Shown here piece by piece: positions 7,428 through 16,329 of a stretch of 56,453 nt of DNA (the first letter of the stretch is position 1; the number at the start of each line of letters is the position of its first letter). Source of the stretch: an uncultured Pontibacter sp. Lineage in GTDB: Bacteria > Bacteroidota > Bacteroidia > Cytophagales > Hymenobacteraceae. The translations under genes were made by a program, and so were the position numbers. The stretch lies in assembly GCF_947495565.1 (NCBI RefSeq), contig NZ_CANLZM010000018.1, positions 1-56,453 on the forward strand. The letters are read 5' to 3'. The notes under the pieces are model-generated. The model worked only from the letters and a program-made list of their open reading frames with translations, was not told where the DNA came from and searched no databases.

Positions 7428-8357
7428 TTATTTTAGAGAAGAGACAATGGTGTTTACGTTGTGCCTTACCATGCCCAAATAGGTTCCTTCTGCTGTGCCT
7501 TCCTCGCCTAAGGCATCGGAGAACAATGTGCCGCCAACCTGTACCTCGTGGCCTTTCTGTTTGCTTCCGATCACCACGGCCTCAATAGCTTTTGGCGAAA
7601 CGGAGGACTCCACAAAAACTGCTTTAATTTTATTGTCTGCTATATAGTTTACCAGCGACGATACATCCTGCAAGCCAAACTCTGAAACAGTAGAAATGCC
7701 CTGCAGGCCACGCACATTTATACTATAAGCATCCCCAAAATACCCAAAGGCATCATGCGCCGTGATCAGGATGCGCTGCTGCTCTGGAATGGTGCTGATC
7801 TGCGCTTTCACCCACTGGTGCAGCGTGTCGAGCTCCTTCAGGTAAGCCTGCGTGTTTTGCTTGTAGGCCTCGGCGTTGGCTGGGTCTTTTTGTTGCAACT
7901 CCTGGCTCATGTGCTTTACCACATCCTGCCAAAGCTGCACATCAAACCATACGTGCGGGTCGCTGCTGTTCTTATACACCGGCGAAGCACGCAGTTTGTC
8001 TTCCGCTATACCGGCCGTGGCGGTTACAACCGTTTTCTGGCGGCCAAGTTTTTCCATTATTTCGCCCATTTTGCCTTCCAGGTACAAACCGTTGTAAAAG
8101 ATAACATCCGCTTCGGTTAATTTCTGCAGATCGCCTTGGGTGGCCTTGTAGAGGTGCGGGTCTACGCCACTTCCCATAATCGACTCCACATCGGCCAGAT
8201 CACCTACAATATGTTGGGCTGCATCTTTTAAAATACTGGTGGTGGTTACCACTTTCATACGCTCGCCAGCGGCAATAGCGCCTTTGTTTTCGGTTTGCGT
8301 ACAGGCACTGGTGATAAGGGTCAGGCACAGAAAAGCCCAAAGTAGAATCGTTCTCAT
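7428..8357 (-). CDS. Metal-binding lipoprotein of the ABC transporter (TroA-like)
   Basis: 309 residues from ATG 8357. A longer frame to 8456 would overlap the upstream gene and add a non-signal extension. The signal MRTILLWAFLCLTLITSAC carries a lipobox. Likely metal ligands are H68 (DPHLY), H135 (DPHVW), H201 (TAHDAFGYF) and D281 (LFSDALG), the His/His/His/Asp set known from TroA, which binds Zn and Mn. No His-rich loop of the ZnuA type is visible. It captures the metal in the periplasm and hands it to the permeases. It follows the MntR-like gene by 22 bases. Manganese is favoured from that context, but zinc is not excluded. Confidence 0.93.
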   Translation of the reverse strand: MRTILLWAFLCLTLITSACTQTENKGAIAAGERMKVVTTTSILKDAAQHIVGDLADVESIMGSGVDPHLYKATQGDLQKLTEADVIFYNGLYLEGKMGEIMEKLGRQKTVVTATAGIAEDKLRASPVYKNSSDPHVWFDVQLWQDVVKHMSQELQQKDPANAEAYKQNTQAYLKELDTLHQWVKAQISTIPEQQRILITAHDAFGYFGDAYSINVRGLQGISTVSEFGLQDVSSLVNYIADNKIKAVFVESSVSPKAIEAVVIGSKQKGHEVQVGGTLFSDALGEEGTAEGTYLGMVRHNVNTIVSSLK

Positions 8358-8379
8358 AGTTTTGTGCAGCACTCTTTGC

Positions 8380-9039
8380 TTAAGCAGATATAAATATGTT
8401 TTTGGAAACTTCTTGTGATATAACCAGGCATCTGTCTTGGGCAAGGCCAATCTCAAGTGAGTTGTCGTAAGGGATCTTATCGATTATTTTTATACTTGTG
8501 CCAAGGGAAATACCCATCTTATCGAGGTACTGCAGGAAGAGTGGCTGCGAATCGTTGACACCAACCACTACACCGGCATCGTCTATTGCCATTTCGGCGA
8601 GCAGGCGCTGCTTTTTATGCTTCATTTCTCCCGATTCGGAAGGAATAGGGTCGCCGTGCGGATCAAATTTTGGATAGCCCAGAAACTCGTCTAGTCGGTT
8701 GGCAAGCAGGGTAGAGGAGATATGCTCCAGTTCCTCGGCCACCTCATGTACTTCGTCCCAATTAAACTTTAGCTTCTCCACCAGAAAGGTTTCCCATAAC
8801 CGGTGCCTCCGGATAATCTGCAGCGCCACGCGTTCTCCCTGCGGTGTCAGCGATACGCCCTTGTATTTAACGTAGTTAACAATATCCTTGGCGCTTAATT
8901 TACGGAGCATGTCTGTTACAGAGGCCGCTTTTGTTTCCAACACTTCTGCAATGGCATTGGTGTTAACATCCTGCACACCGTTGGCAGATAGCTTGTAAAT
9001 GGTTTTTATGTAGTTTTCCTCTGTGTAGCTGTGGGACAT
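8380..9039 (-). CDS. mntR: DtxR-family metal-dependent transcriptional regulator (MntR/TroR-like)
   Basis: 219 residues from ATG 9039 (MSHSYTEENYIKTIYKL); the longer frame to 9123 adds an implausible extension. It has an N-terminal winged helix (NTNAIAEVLETKAASVTDML), a dimerisation/metal domain with HRLWETFLVEKL and HEVAEELEHI, then GYPKFDPHGDPIP and an FeoA/SH3-like C-terminal domain. It would repress metal uptake when the metal is replete. It is the first gene of the transporter cluster, so it probably regulates its own operon. No clear palindromic operator is visible in the 90-base gap before fabH. The symbol is given by family resemblance; iron or zinc sensing is possible. Confidence 0.88.
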   Translation of the reverse strand: MSHSYTEENYIKTIYKLSANGVQDVNTNAIAEVLETKAASVTDMLRKLSAKDIVNYVKYKGVSLTPQGERVALQIIRRHRLWETFLVEKLKFNWDEVHEVAEELEHISSTLLANRLDEFLGYPKFDPHGDPIPSESGEMKHKKQRLLAEMAIDDAGVVVGVNDSQPLFLQYLDKMGISLGTSIKIIDKIPYDNSLEIGLAQDRCLVISQEVSKNIFISA

Positions 9040-9129
9040 TTTAATTTTTATTGTGAGAATGAGTGATTGAGTGAATAGACATCTAATGTTAACCACTTCT
9101 CCACGCAACCACTCATTCAACATTTATAC

Positions 9130-10128
9130 TTACCAGCGAATTAGTGCAGAAGCCCATGTAAAGCCGCTGCCAAATGCTGCCAGGCAAACAAGATCTCCTT
9201 CTTTGATGCGGCCTTCGGCATAAGCCTCGCTCAGCGCGATTGGTACCGAGGCAGCCGTAGTGTTGCCATACTTTTGGATGTTGCTCATAACCTTCTCGGC
9301 TGGCAGCCCCATTTTTTGCTGAATGTATGAGGTGATGCGCAGGTTAGCCTGGTGCGGCACTAGCAAGTCGATGTCTTCTGGCTTGTAGCCGTTTTTGTTC
9401 AGCGCCTCCTCAATCACTTCCGGGAAACGTGTTACGGCATGCTTAAATACCATGTTGCCGTTCATGTATGGGTAAACGCTGCCGTCATCGATCATTTCGT
9501 GCGTCAGGCGCTCTTTCTTGTTACTGTTCGGTGCGGTTACAGCCAGTTCTTCGGCAAATTCGCCATCGGCATGCAAGTGTGTTGAAAGTATACCTCTGTC
9601 GTTGCTGTCAGACGGGGTGAGTACCACTGCGCCGGCGCCGTCTCCGAATATCACAGACACGCCACGGCCACGGGTGGAAAAATCAAGCCCTGTGGAGTGA
9701 ATCTCTGAACCTACCACCAGCACGTTGTTGTACATGCCTGTTTTTATAAACTGATCTCCAACAGATAGAGCGTACACAAAGCCAGAGCACTGGTTGCGCA
9801 CATCAAGCGCCGGTATCTCTTTAAGTCCAAGTTCTCGTTGCATCAGCACACCCGAGCCTGGGAAAACGTAATCCGGGCTTAGGGTGGCAAACACGATCAT
9901 GTCAATATCTTTCGGCTCCAGGCCAGCCATTTGAATAGCTTTACGTGCGGCGGCGGCACCCATGTTAGCGGTCGTGTCTACACCCTCCTGGAAATAACGC
10001 CTCTCCACAATACCTGTCCGCTCCCGGATCCACTCATCCGTAGTGTCCATCAGTTTCTCCAGGTCCTTGTTTGTTACCACGTTTTCCGGTACGTAGTGGC
10101 CAACGCCTGCAATTCTCGAATTACGCAT
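9130..10128 (-). CDS. fabH: 3-oxoacyl-ACP synthase III (FabH)
   Basis: 332 residues, normal length. It condenses acyl-CoA with malonyl-ACP to start fatty-acid synthesis. The catalytic triad is visible: C114 in NQCSGFVYA, H259 in LVPHQANLR and N289 in YGNTTAAS. FGDGAGAVVL is also typical. It lies between the metal operon and a glycosyltransferase on the same strand, and a Bacteroidota-type -7 box lies just upstream. Bacteroidota usually carry more than one FabH copy; which one this is cannot be told. Confidence 0.96.
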   Translation of the reverse strand: MRNSRIAGVGHYVPENVVTNKDLEKLMDTTDEWIRERTGIVERRYFQEGVDTTANMGAAAARKAIQMAGLEPKDIDMIVFATLSPDYVFPGSGVLMQRELGLKEIPALDVRNQCSGFVYALSVGDQFIKTGMYNNVLVVGSEIHSTGLDFSTRGRGVSVIFGDGAGAVVLTPSDSNDRGILSTHLHADGEFAEELAVTAPNSNKKERLTHEMIDDGSVYPYMNGNMVFKHAVTRFPEVIEEALNKNGYKPEDIDLLVPHQANLRITSYIQQKMGLPAEKVMSNIQKYGNTTAASVPIALSEAYAEGRIKEGDLVCLAAFGSGFTWASALIRW

Positions 10129-10148
10129 ACTATAGTTTCGTTTAGTTA

Positions 10149-10156
10149 CAAATATA
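10149..10156 (-). promoter_or_regulatory. Candidate Bacteroidota -7 promoter box for fabH
   Basis: On the minus strand TATATTTG matches the TAnnTTTG consensus about 20 bases before the fabH ATG. No clear -33 TTG is seen at the expected spacing, so support is partial. Confidence 0.35.
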
Positions 10157-10202
10157 CTGATTTATATCGAATTTAGATTCATCTAAAAATAAAACTTTGA
10201 GC

Positions 10203-11342
10203 TCATATAGCTTTTTTTAAGGCTTGTTTAACTATGGCTAGAAGCTTCTCTTCTTCGCTCTGCCAGAAAATCTCCTGCGGTACTCCGGAAGTATAAAAAA
10301 GCTGTTGACGTATACGAGGCAACAACTCCTGTGGGCGTGCCTGCTTAAAATCAATAGAAAGGCCTGCCTGGTTTGTATGGGTTATACTTTGCCAGAGCGG
10401 GTTTTGCTGCACGAGCACCGGTAGTGCGTAGGCCATATACTCATAAAGTTTTGTAGGGATGCAGCGTTCGGTGCTAGGGTGTGGCTGGTAAGGCAGCAGT
10501 CCTAAATTACTCTCTTTTATAATTTGCAGAATCTGCTGATGAGGCACCAGCCTATCGCCACCTATAAGCCTGATATAACTTTTGCCCTTTATTTGCTCCT
10601 GTAGCTTCTGTAGAGTGTCCTGGCGGGCGCTGTAGCCTATAATTGTCAGGGTGGTGGAGGCATCCAGCCGGTGCAGCTCAATTGCCAAATTTATCGCGTC
10701 AAAAATGCCATACAGTTCCGCAATGGTGCCAGAATAAAGTAGCCGGAGAGGCTGTTGCTCCAGTTTAACGGGTGTGGCTGGCAACGTATAATCAGGGGCA
10801 GGATTATACTTGTTGCCGATAACAGTGAAATTTCTGCCTTTGATGAACGGTAGTTCCTGTGCATAGCTTTGTTCAGCCAGTAGGAAGTGCGTTACGCCAG
10901 AAGCTGTTTTCGCCTCCACTTTGCTGACACCGTAAGTGAGCAACTGCCGGAGCAGCGGCGGGTAATTCTGCTGCGTTGCCAGGTTTAAAGTATAGTTTTC
11001 CTGCACATCATATAGCAGCTTGGCACCGTGCTTACGGCAGTACCGTTGGCTGGTTGCCAGCAACTCGTGGGTGCAGGCAATAACCAGGTCAGGTTTTACC
11101 TGCTCTAGCAATTGGGTATACTTTTGCTGCGCCAGATAACGGTTAATACTTAGTCGCCTGAAATTAAATATTGGGTGAAAGTATACTTGAGCGGGTGCGG
11201 AGATTGGCTCCGGAGCCAGGAAACCTGCAATGTGGATTTGAGTTTCTGCTAGTTTGCTAAGCGATAAGCCCAACTTTTCGAACATCCGTGTGTCGGTTAT
11301 AGGCTTTAGCAGCGAAGCAATCAGGATTCTCTTTTCAGACAT
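10203..11342 (-). CDS. Glycosyltransferase, GT4-like
   Basis: 379 residues from ATG 11342 (MSEKRILIASLLKPITDTRM), preferred over the upstream ATG because that would come within 25 bases of dapD. Two Rossmann-like halves are visible, with LRLLYSGTIAELYGIFDAI starting the nucleotide-sugar half and a C-terminal TKLYEYMAYALPVLVQ motif like the E-x7-E region of GT4 enzymes. It probably transfers a sugar to an envelope lipid or polysaccharide; donor and acceptor are unknown. It is divergent from dapD with only 51 bases between starts. It lies outside the main polysaccharide locus. Confidence 0.8.
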   Translation of the reverse strand: MSEKRILIASLLKPITDTRMFEKLGLSLSKLAETQIHIAGFLAPEPISAPAQVYFHPIFNFRRLSINRYLAQQKYTQLLEQVKPDLVIACTHELLATSQRYCRKHGAKLLYDVQENYTLNLATQQNYPPLLRQLLTYGVSKVEAKTASGVTHFLLAEQSYAQELPFIKGRNFTVIGNKYNPAPDYTLPATPVKLEQQPLRLLYSGTIAELYGIFDAINLAIELHRLDASTTLTIIGYSARQDTLQKLQEQIKGKSYIRLIGGDRLVPHQQILQIIKESNLGLLPYQPHPSTERCIPTKLYEYMAYALPVLVQQNPLWQSITHTNQAGLSIDFKQARPQELLPRIRQQLFYTSGVPQEIFWQSEEEKLLAIVKQALKKAI

Positions 11343-11393
11343 CCACCAAAAATACTTACTTTTACGCAATATTGAGTAACAAGCATTTTGAAT

Positions 11394-12206
11394 ATGGAGC
11401 TAAGACAAATAATAGAGCAGGCCTGGGATAACCGGGAGCTACTAAAAGAATCAGCCACTGTGGAAGCCATCCGTTCTGTGATTGATGATCTGGATAAAGG
11501 ATTGGTGCGCGTGGCGGAGCCAACTGGTGAGGAGTGGACTGTAAACGAATGGGTGAAGAAGGCTGTTCTGCTGTACTTCCCAATTCAGCAAATGAAGACG
11601 ATAGAGGTAGGGCCTTTTGAGTTTCATGATAAGATTGCCCTGAAGCGCAATTACGAGCAACTGGGTGTGCGTGTGGTGCCTCATGCCGTGGCACGTTATG
11701 GCTCTTTCCTGGCCAGAGGTGTGGTGATGATGCCTTCTTACGTAAACATTGGCGCCTATGTGGATTCGGGTACGATGGTAGATACCTGGGCAACGGTGGG
11801 AAGCTGCGCCCAGGTAGGCAAAAACGTACACCTTAGCGGCGGCGTAGGCTTAGGCGGTGTGCTGGAGCCAGTGCAGGCTGCACCGGTTATTGTGGAAGAC
11901 GGCGCCTTTATCGGTTCCAGAAGTATACTTGTAGAGGGTTGCCGCATTGGAAAAGAAGCGGTAATTGGCGCGGGTGTAACCATTACCGGCAGCTCTAAAA
12001 TTATTGACGTAACAGGTAGCGAGCCTAAGGAATACAAAGGATATGTGCCGCCACGCTCGGTGGTAATTCCGGGTTCATACACCAAGAAATTCCCGGCTGG
12101 CGAGTTTCAAGTACCATGCGCCCTTATCATTGGGCAGCGTAAAGCAAGCACAGATCTGAAGACATCGCTAAACGATGTGCTTCGCGACCATGCCGTGGCG
12201 GTATAG
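11394..12206 (+). CDS. dapD: 2,3,4,5-tetrahydropyridine-2,6-dicarboxylate N-succinyltransferase (DapD)
   Basis: 270 residues from ATG 11394; an in-frame TTG six bases earlier is less likely. It succinylates tetrahydrodipicolinate on the route to meso-diaminopimelate and lysine. The N-terminal helical domain includes EWTVNEWVKKAVLLYF. The left-handed beta-helix hexapeptides follow, with GAYVDSGTMVDTWATVGSCA and GGVGLGGVLEP, both strongly conserved in DapD. The C-terminus is normal. It is a single gene followed by a bidirectional terminator. One palindromic AAGTATACTT (11921-11930) lies within it, encoding Ser-Ile-Leu. Confidence 0.97.
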   Translation: MELRQIIEQAWDNRELLKESATVEAIRSVIDDLDKGLVRVAEPTGEEWTVNEWVKKAVLLYFPIQQMKTIEVGPFEFHDKIALKRNYEQLGVRVVPHAVARYGSFLARGVVMMPSYVNIGAYVDSGTMVDTWATVGSCAQVGKNVHLSGGVGLGGVLEPVQAAPVIVEDGAFIGSRSILVEGCRIGKEAVIGAGVTITGSSKIIDVTGSEPKEYKGYVPPRSVVIPGSYTKKFPAGEFQVPCALIIGQRKASTDLKTSLNDVLRDHAVAV

Positions 12207-12223
12207 TGCCTGGCTAAGACTAT

Positions 12224-12261
12224 AAATATCCCCTGCTGAGGTTACTTGGCAGGGGATATTT
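12224..12261. terminator. Bidirectional terminator between dapD and a secreted protein gene
   Basis: AAATATCCCCTGC (12224-12236) pairs perfectly with GCAGGGGATATTT (12249-12261), loop 12 bases. It serves dapD from the left and the converging gene from the right. Confidence 0.85.
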
Positions 12262-12271
12262 GTTTATGATG

Positions 12272-13696
12272 TTAATTGGCCAGAACAAGTTTCATACTCT
12301 TTGTTCTTTCCTGGGTTTGCACCTTTACAAAGTATAAACCTCGGCTTAGCTTGGTTCCGTCAATCTCAATTTTAATAATCGCGCCCGCCGTAGCTTCGCC
12401 CTCGTTTAACTTGGCAACTAGCGCGCCTGTTGTATCATAGAGCAATACCTTATACCTGCCGTTGTGCTGCAGGCTAAAATATAAATTGGTATTTGCTGAA
12501 AAAGGGTTGGGGTAGATGATCCAGTCTTGAACAGCATCGCATTTATCTGAGGGTTGATCATCTAAGGCCAACACCCCCACCGCTTGGGTGCTGTCGGATG
12601 CCAGAATCACTACATCATTATTATAAGGGCCTTTGCTGCTCGACACATTGTTGTAGGCCCCGTTTTTTATCAAAGGCAGTTCTGGTGAGAATGAGATGTT
12701 TTTACTGTCCGACTCTTTATAAACAATTTCTCCATCAAGGTCCTTAGCAGTATAAACTACTTTGACTTTGTTCTTTTCTTCATTAAGTATAACAATCGGC
12801 CTGGTGCCTTTTTGAGATACTTCGTACAGGTTGTCCCAGGTGCCGGAGGGCCGCCGCACCAGCAACGCAATTTTAGGGTAACCCTTGGTGTCATACTCGG
12901 TCTTAATAGCGCAGTAAAGCGTTCCGTCGCTGGCAACTGTCATGTTCAAATGGTCGTCTGCCATGCCCAAGTGCACATCCAGTGCTGACTGCGAAGCCGG
13001 AACCTCATCACCAGACCAAACTTCAGGGGCGTCTCCATCTGTGTGCGTTCTAAAACCAAACCGTTTTGCTTTCTGGTTAGACCACATCACGCCAACTTTA
13101 TTTGGCATAGCTATGATGGCGCCAATATCATTTATACTAATATTAGATACTAAGTCTATGGGATTGCTCCAGTTAGTATAAGGAGAATCGCTCCACCTCA
13201 CTTTAATATTTGGTGCAGCATCAGACGCCAGCCACATTCTACCTTTGCTATCTATGTCTATTGTAGCGGTTTTAGCACCCTCGGCAAGCGAAACGGGAGA
13301 TGGCGTTGGCTGTGCAGACCAGAATTTATAAGTGCCACTTTCTGATGAGTACTCCAAAGAGACTAAGTAGCTTTTGCCTTCCCCGGTAAAAAGGAAGATA
13401 TGCGCTATATCGTCTACAATTTTACAATCTGCGTTGGCAAGTTTATCTGACAGCTTAAGCACATTTCTCCATTTATTATTATCAAGCCGCCAGAGGTATG
13501 TGCCGGATTTGTCTGCCAGCACTGCCCATTGCTTGCACTTGTAAGACCATACTTTTGACTGCGGTTTCTCTCCTGTGTTTCTGGATACGGGCAAAGGAGC
13601 AAGCTCTTTAACTGAGACAAAACCTTGTGACTGTTGCGCGAACGCTTGGTAATAGAAAAGGAGAATACAGATAAGGGCGGTATACTTTATTATCAT
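12272..13696 (-). CDS. Secreted protein with propeller-like domain and T9SS C-terminal sorting tail
   Basis: 474 residues. Signal peptide MIIKYTALICILLFYYQAFA. Residues about 30-385 form a domain I do not recognise by name, containing GEKPQSKVW, GTYLWRLDNNKW, DIDSKGRMWLASDA, RWSDSPYTNW and GTLYCAIKTEYD; the repeated W and G spacing suggests a beta-propeller. The last ~80 residues are a type A T9SS tail (IIYPNPFSANTNL ... LSRGLYFVKVQ). The middle domain is clearly homologous to the centre of the 1081-residue protein encoded at 16330-19575, so this looks like a stripped-down paralogue. It is probably exported across the outer membrane by T9SS; the ligand is unknown. Confidence 0.8.
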   Translation of the reverse strand: MIIKYTALICILLFYYQAFAQQSQGFVSVKELAPLPVSRNTGEKPQSKVWSYKCKQWAVLADKSGTYLWRLDNNKWRNVLKLSDKLANADCKIVDDIAHIFLFTGEGKSYLVSLEYSSESGTYKFWSAQPTPSPVSLAEGAKTATIDIDSKGRMWLASDAAPNIKVRWSDSPYTNWSNPIDLVSNISINDIGAIIAMPNKVGVMWSNQKAKRFGFRTHTDGDAPEVWSGDEVPASQSALDVHLGMADDHLNMTVASDGTLYCAIKTEYDTKGYPKIALLVRRPSGTWDNLYEVSQKGTRPIVILNEEKNKVKVVYTAKDLDGEIVYKESDSKNISFSPELPLIKNGAYNNVSSSKGPYNNDVVILASDSTQAVGVLALDDQPSDKCDAVQDWIIYPNPFSANTNLYFSLQHNGRYKVLLYDTTGALVAKLNEGEATAGAIIKIEIDGTKLSRGLYFVKVQTQERTKSMKLVLAN

Positions 13697-14157
13697 ATTG
13701 GCAATTTTGAAGTAAAACCCAAAGAATGTAGCAGCAAAAGAACGTGTCTTAAATCTCTCCTAAATTAAATTATTATAAATCAGGAAGATATGTAGAGTGT
13801 CATGTATCAGCTAAAGTAAGGCTGATTCGCATACTTGATTTGTTATAAACTTGTATTGAGTATATTATTTATACTTATATGTATATTTTTAAAATTAGTT
13901 GTATTTAATGCTGCTTTATTTGATCTTTTCGCTTAGGTAATAAGCGCTTTTACTTGAGAATTATGCCCGTTAAACCCGCTCAGCTATAGAATTTATACAT
14001 TGAATAATTGAGAACCTAAGAAGGATTAGAGGCAAGAGGTCTTGCCCTTGCTTCGCAAAGTATAATTTAAAGGGTTACCAATTTGAGGTTAAAATAGAAG
14101 CGTAGAGAATTGTATTGTAAAGAAAGTCAATGCGTTATCATGTGTTGTATGACAAAA
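13697..14157. other. AT-rich intergenic region without genes
   Basis: About 460 bases between two T9SS cargo genes. No open frame of coding character is seen. It has long A/T runs and copies of the AAGTATA motif (around 13873 and 14060). It should hold the promoter of the gene starting at 13696; no match to TAnnTTTG was pinned down. Confidence 0.5.
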
Positions 14158-14200
14158 AAAGAGCAGGTTCAGGCGCTTTATTTGCCTGAACCTGCTCTTT
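14158..14200. terminator. Strong hairpin terminator after the phytase gene
   Basis: A 17-bp perfect stem (14158-14174 with 14184-14200) around GAGCAGGTTCAGGC, 9-base loop, flanked by A and T runs. It lies 27 bases past the stop of the phytase-like gene on the minus strand. Confidence 0.85.
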
Positions 14201-14226
14201 GCTAAAGCTTGTTTATTATATTAAAT

Positions 14227-16164
14227 TCAGTTGATATTGATCAGCCTGAAGGTATACTTGCCGTAGTTCGTTTCAACTCTTACAAAGTATAAGCCGGCGG
14301 CGAGGTTTGTGCCATCAACTGCTACATTAGTGGTTCTTCCTTTTTCAGCTGTTCCCTGGCTTGTAACACCTACTTGTTTGCCGTTGCTGTCATATAAGGA
14401 GACACTGTAGGTGGTGTTAGCCGCGCTAGTAAAGCTGATTGTCACACTGCCAGAGAAAGGGTTTGGATATGCTTTTAGCTCACTGATTAAGTCGGCTTCA
14501 GTTTCAAAGCTGGTTGAACTATTAGAGGCATTGGTGTCTTTTGTTCCGAGTGGTACTGCTTTGCTACCGATAAGCTCAAGATCAAACGCTATGTCTGAGG
14601 ATGAGCGAGCAGCCTGATGTATTTCTACCGCTATCGTGTTGCTGCCGTTTACAAAGGCTGTTATAGGTATCGAGAACGGAATAGGAGTAGCGCCATCGTC
14701 GCCACCAGTAGTACCGGCAGCCAGTGTGCTGTAACTTATAGCTCCGGAAGGCATGTTGTTGCGGTAAACTTCCTGGCCGTTTACATAAATCACCACACCA
14801 TCATCTCTGTTAACTTGCGCTGTAAAGGATGAGATAGCTTCTAGGTCGGTTATCGAGAAATTTTTCCGGAAGTAGGAGGTTATATATTTCTTGTTTTTGT
14901 TTTTCCCGTAGCTTACTACAGTAGCTGCATCAGGTATGCCATAGCCCAACTTGCCTTCTCCGGATTTCCAGCCGGAGTCGTTAAATGAGGCTTCTTGCCA
15001 GGCAGTGTCTTGGTCTGAGCCATCATCAAGATATTTCCAGGTAGAGTTAAAGGAGATGATTTCTTCTTCTGTAGTTGTGCCTGATGTGTCCGTCGGAATA
15101 TCATCTCCTGCAATATCCTCCCATCGGTACAGGTGAAAAGTCCCGCCTTCCGACATAGCTACCACTAAGCCATTGTTAAAGTCTGGTGGTAAAGAATGAC
15201 TCGTGGCTTCAATGCCATCAGTAAATCTTGCAGCTATGGGTACTTCCTTTAGCAATGGGTGTTGGTGCGGGTCGGCAGCAGTGCCTTCACGCGGGTAAAG
15301 GTGCAACTCACCCGCGTCCTGGTCAGATACAAGTATAAAACCGGTACTATCTGTTTCGTTGTAAATAGCAATGCCCTCCTGGTCGATGCTAAAGCTGCTG
15401 GTTGCAAAAAGCGCCAGTTCCTCATTGCTCGAGTCAGGGTCTGCGTAATACTTCCTTACCCCTACCATTTCGTCTGAATAATACACGTAACCTAGTTCAT
15501 TATCTACTGCAACGGCCTCTATTTCTTTGTTGCCGCTATAGTTCCCGAATTTCCTGACGAGCGTTCCGGTTACATTGCCTTGCCCGTCATCTTCCAGCAG
15601 GTACTGCCAGAGATAAGTGCCGTCGCTAGTGCCGCTTTTCCGGCTTACAATAGCAAATAAGCTTCCGTCGCTTGGCCTTTTATAAAGTGAAACACCCATA
15701 GGTTCATCGTAGCCATAGCTGCCGCTTTCGCCTTCAAACACTTCTATTCCGCCGCTATCAACTGCTTGCATATCTGGTAGGCTGTACACTCTTAACTTGC
15801 CAGCTAAACGCTCTGTTGTCACGGCTATATCCACCTCTGCTCCCTGTAGCATCAAGCCATAGGCAACATCCACATTATTAGGGCGCTCTAAGTTTGGAAT
15901 TACTTTATCCGGAATGATTTGCCCTTGTAGGTTGAACACAAACAAGGCACCATCTGCCTCTTTGTCGGTGCCGATAATAAGGCTTTCACTGGGGTTTTCC
16001 TTGTTAATCCAAATTGCCGGGTCATCGGTGTCATACTTCACAGCTTCAGTTACATACAAAGGCTGAACCGTGCTTTGTGCATTTACAGTAAATAAGATTG
16101 GGTTAATCAGGTAAGTCAGAATAAACAGAAAGAAAGAAGTTTTAATAAGTTTTAAGTTTTGCAT
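14227..16164 (-). CDS. Secreted beta-propeller phytase with a galactose-binding-like domain and T9SS tail
   Basis: 645 residues from ATG 16164 (MQNLKLIKTSFF... signal peptide). Residues ~30-370 match beta-propeller phytases: YDTDDPAIWINKENP, IGTDKEADGALFVF, GYDEPMGVSLYK, KEIEAVAVD and SIDQEGIAIY, with acidic residues that bind the calcium ions used in catalysis. Such enzymes release phosphate from phytate. Residues ~385-550 form a galactose-binding-like module (GSDQDTAWQEASFNDSGW) nearly identical to one at the N-terminus of the protein at 16330-19575. The C-terminus is a T9SS type A tail. It is probably exported to the cell surface or medium. No phosphate-transport genes are adjacent. Confidence 0.9.
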   Translation of the reverse strand: MQNLKLIKTSFFLFILTYLINPILFTVNAQSTVQPLYVTEAVKYDTDDPAIWINKENPSESLIIGTDKEADGALFVFNLQGQIIPDKVIPNLERPNNVDVAYGLMLQGAEVDIAVTTERLAGKLRVYSLPDMQAVDSGGIEVFEGESGSYGYDEPMGVSLYKRPSDGSLFAIVSRKSGTSDGTYLWQYLLEDDGQGNVTGTLVRKFGNYSGNKEIEAVAVDNELGYVYYSDEMVGVRKYYADPDSSNEELALFATSSFSIDQEGIAIYNETDSTGFILVSDQDAGELHLYPREGTAADPHQHPLLKEVPIAARFTDGIEATSHSLPPDFNNGLVVAMSEGGTFHLYRWEDIAGDDIPTDTSGTTTEEEIISFNSTWKYLDDGSDQDTAWQEASFNDSGWKSGEGKLGYGIPDAATVVSYGKNKNKKYITSYFRKNFSITDLEAISSFTAQVNRDDGVVIYVNGQEVYRNNMPSGAISYSTLAAGTTGGDDGATPIPFSIPITAFVNGSNTIAVEIHQAARSSSDIAFDLELIGSKAVPLGTKDTNASNSSTSFETEADLISELKAYPNPFSGSVTISFTSAANTTYSVSLYDSNGKQVGVTSQGTAEKGRTTNVAVDGTNLAAGLYFVRVETNYGKYTFRLININ

Positions 16165-16285
16165 AATATAAAAGCTAAAGCAATTCAAAATCGTTACGGG
16201 TCATACATTCGTCATTTCAGGAGAAAATGAAGCTTTGGCGTCGTTGTTTTTAGCGGGAATTTTTGAACTGTTTAGAAGGGGAAGA

Positions 16286-16318
16286 ATCCTGCCCTGCCAA
16301 AAGTTGACAGAGCAGGAT
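16286..16318 (-). terminator. Probable terminator of the 1081-residue cargo gene
   Basis: ATCCTGCCCT (16286-16295) pairs with AGAGCAGGAT (16309-16318) with one mismatch, a few bases beyond the stop at 16330. The U-run is weak. Confidence 0.4.
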
Positions 16319-16329
16319 GAAAGATACGT

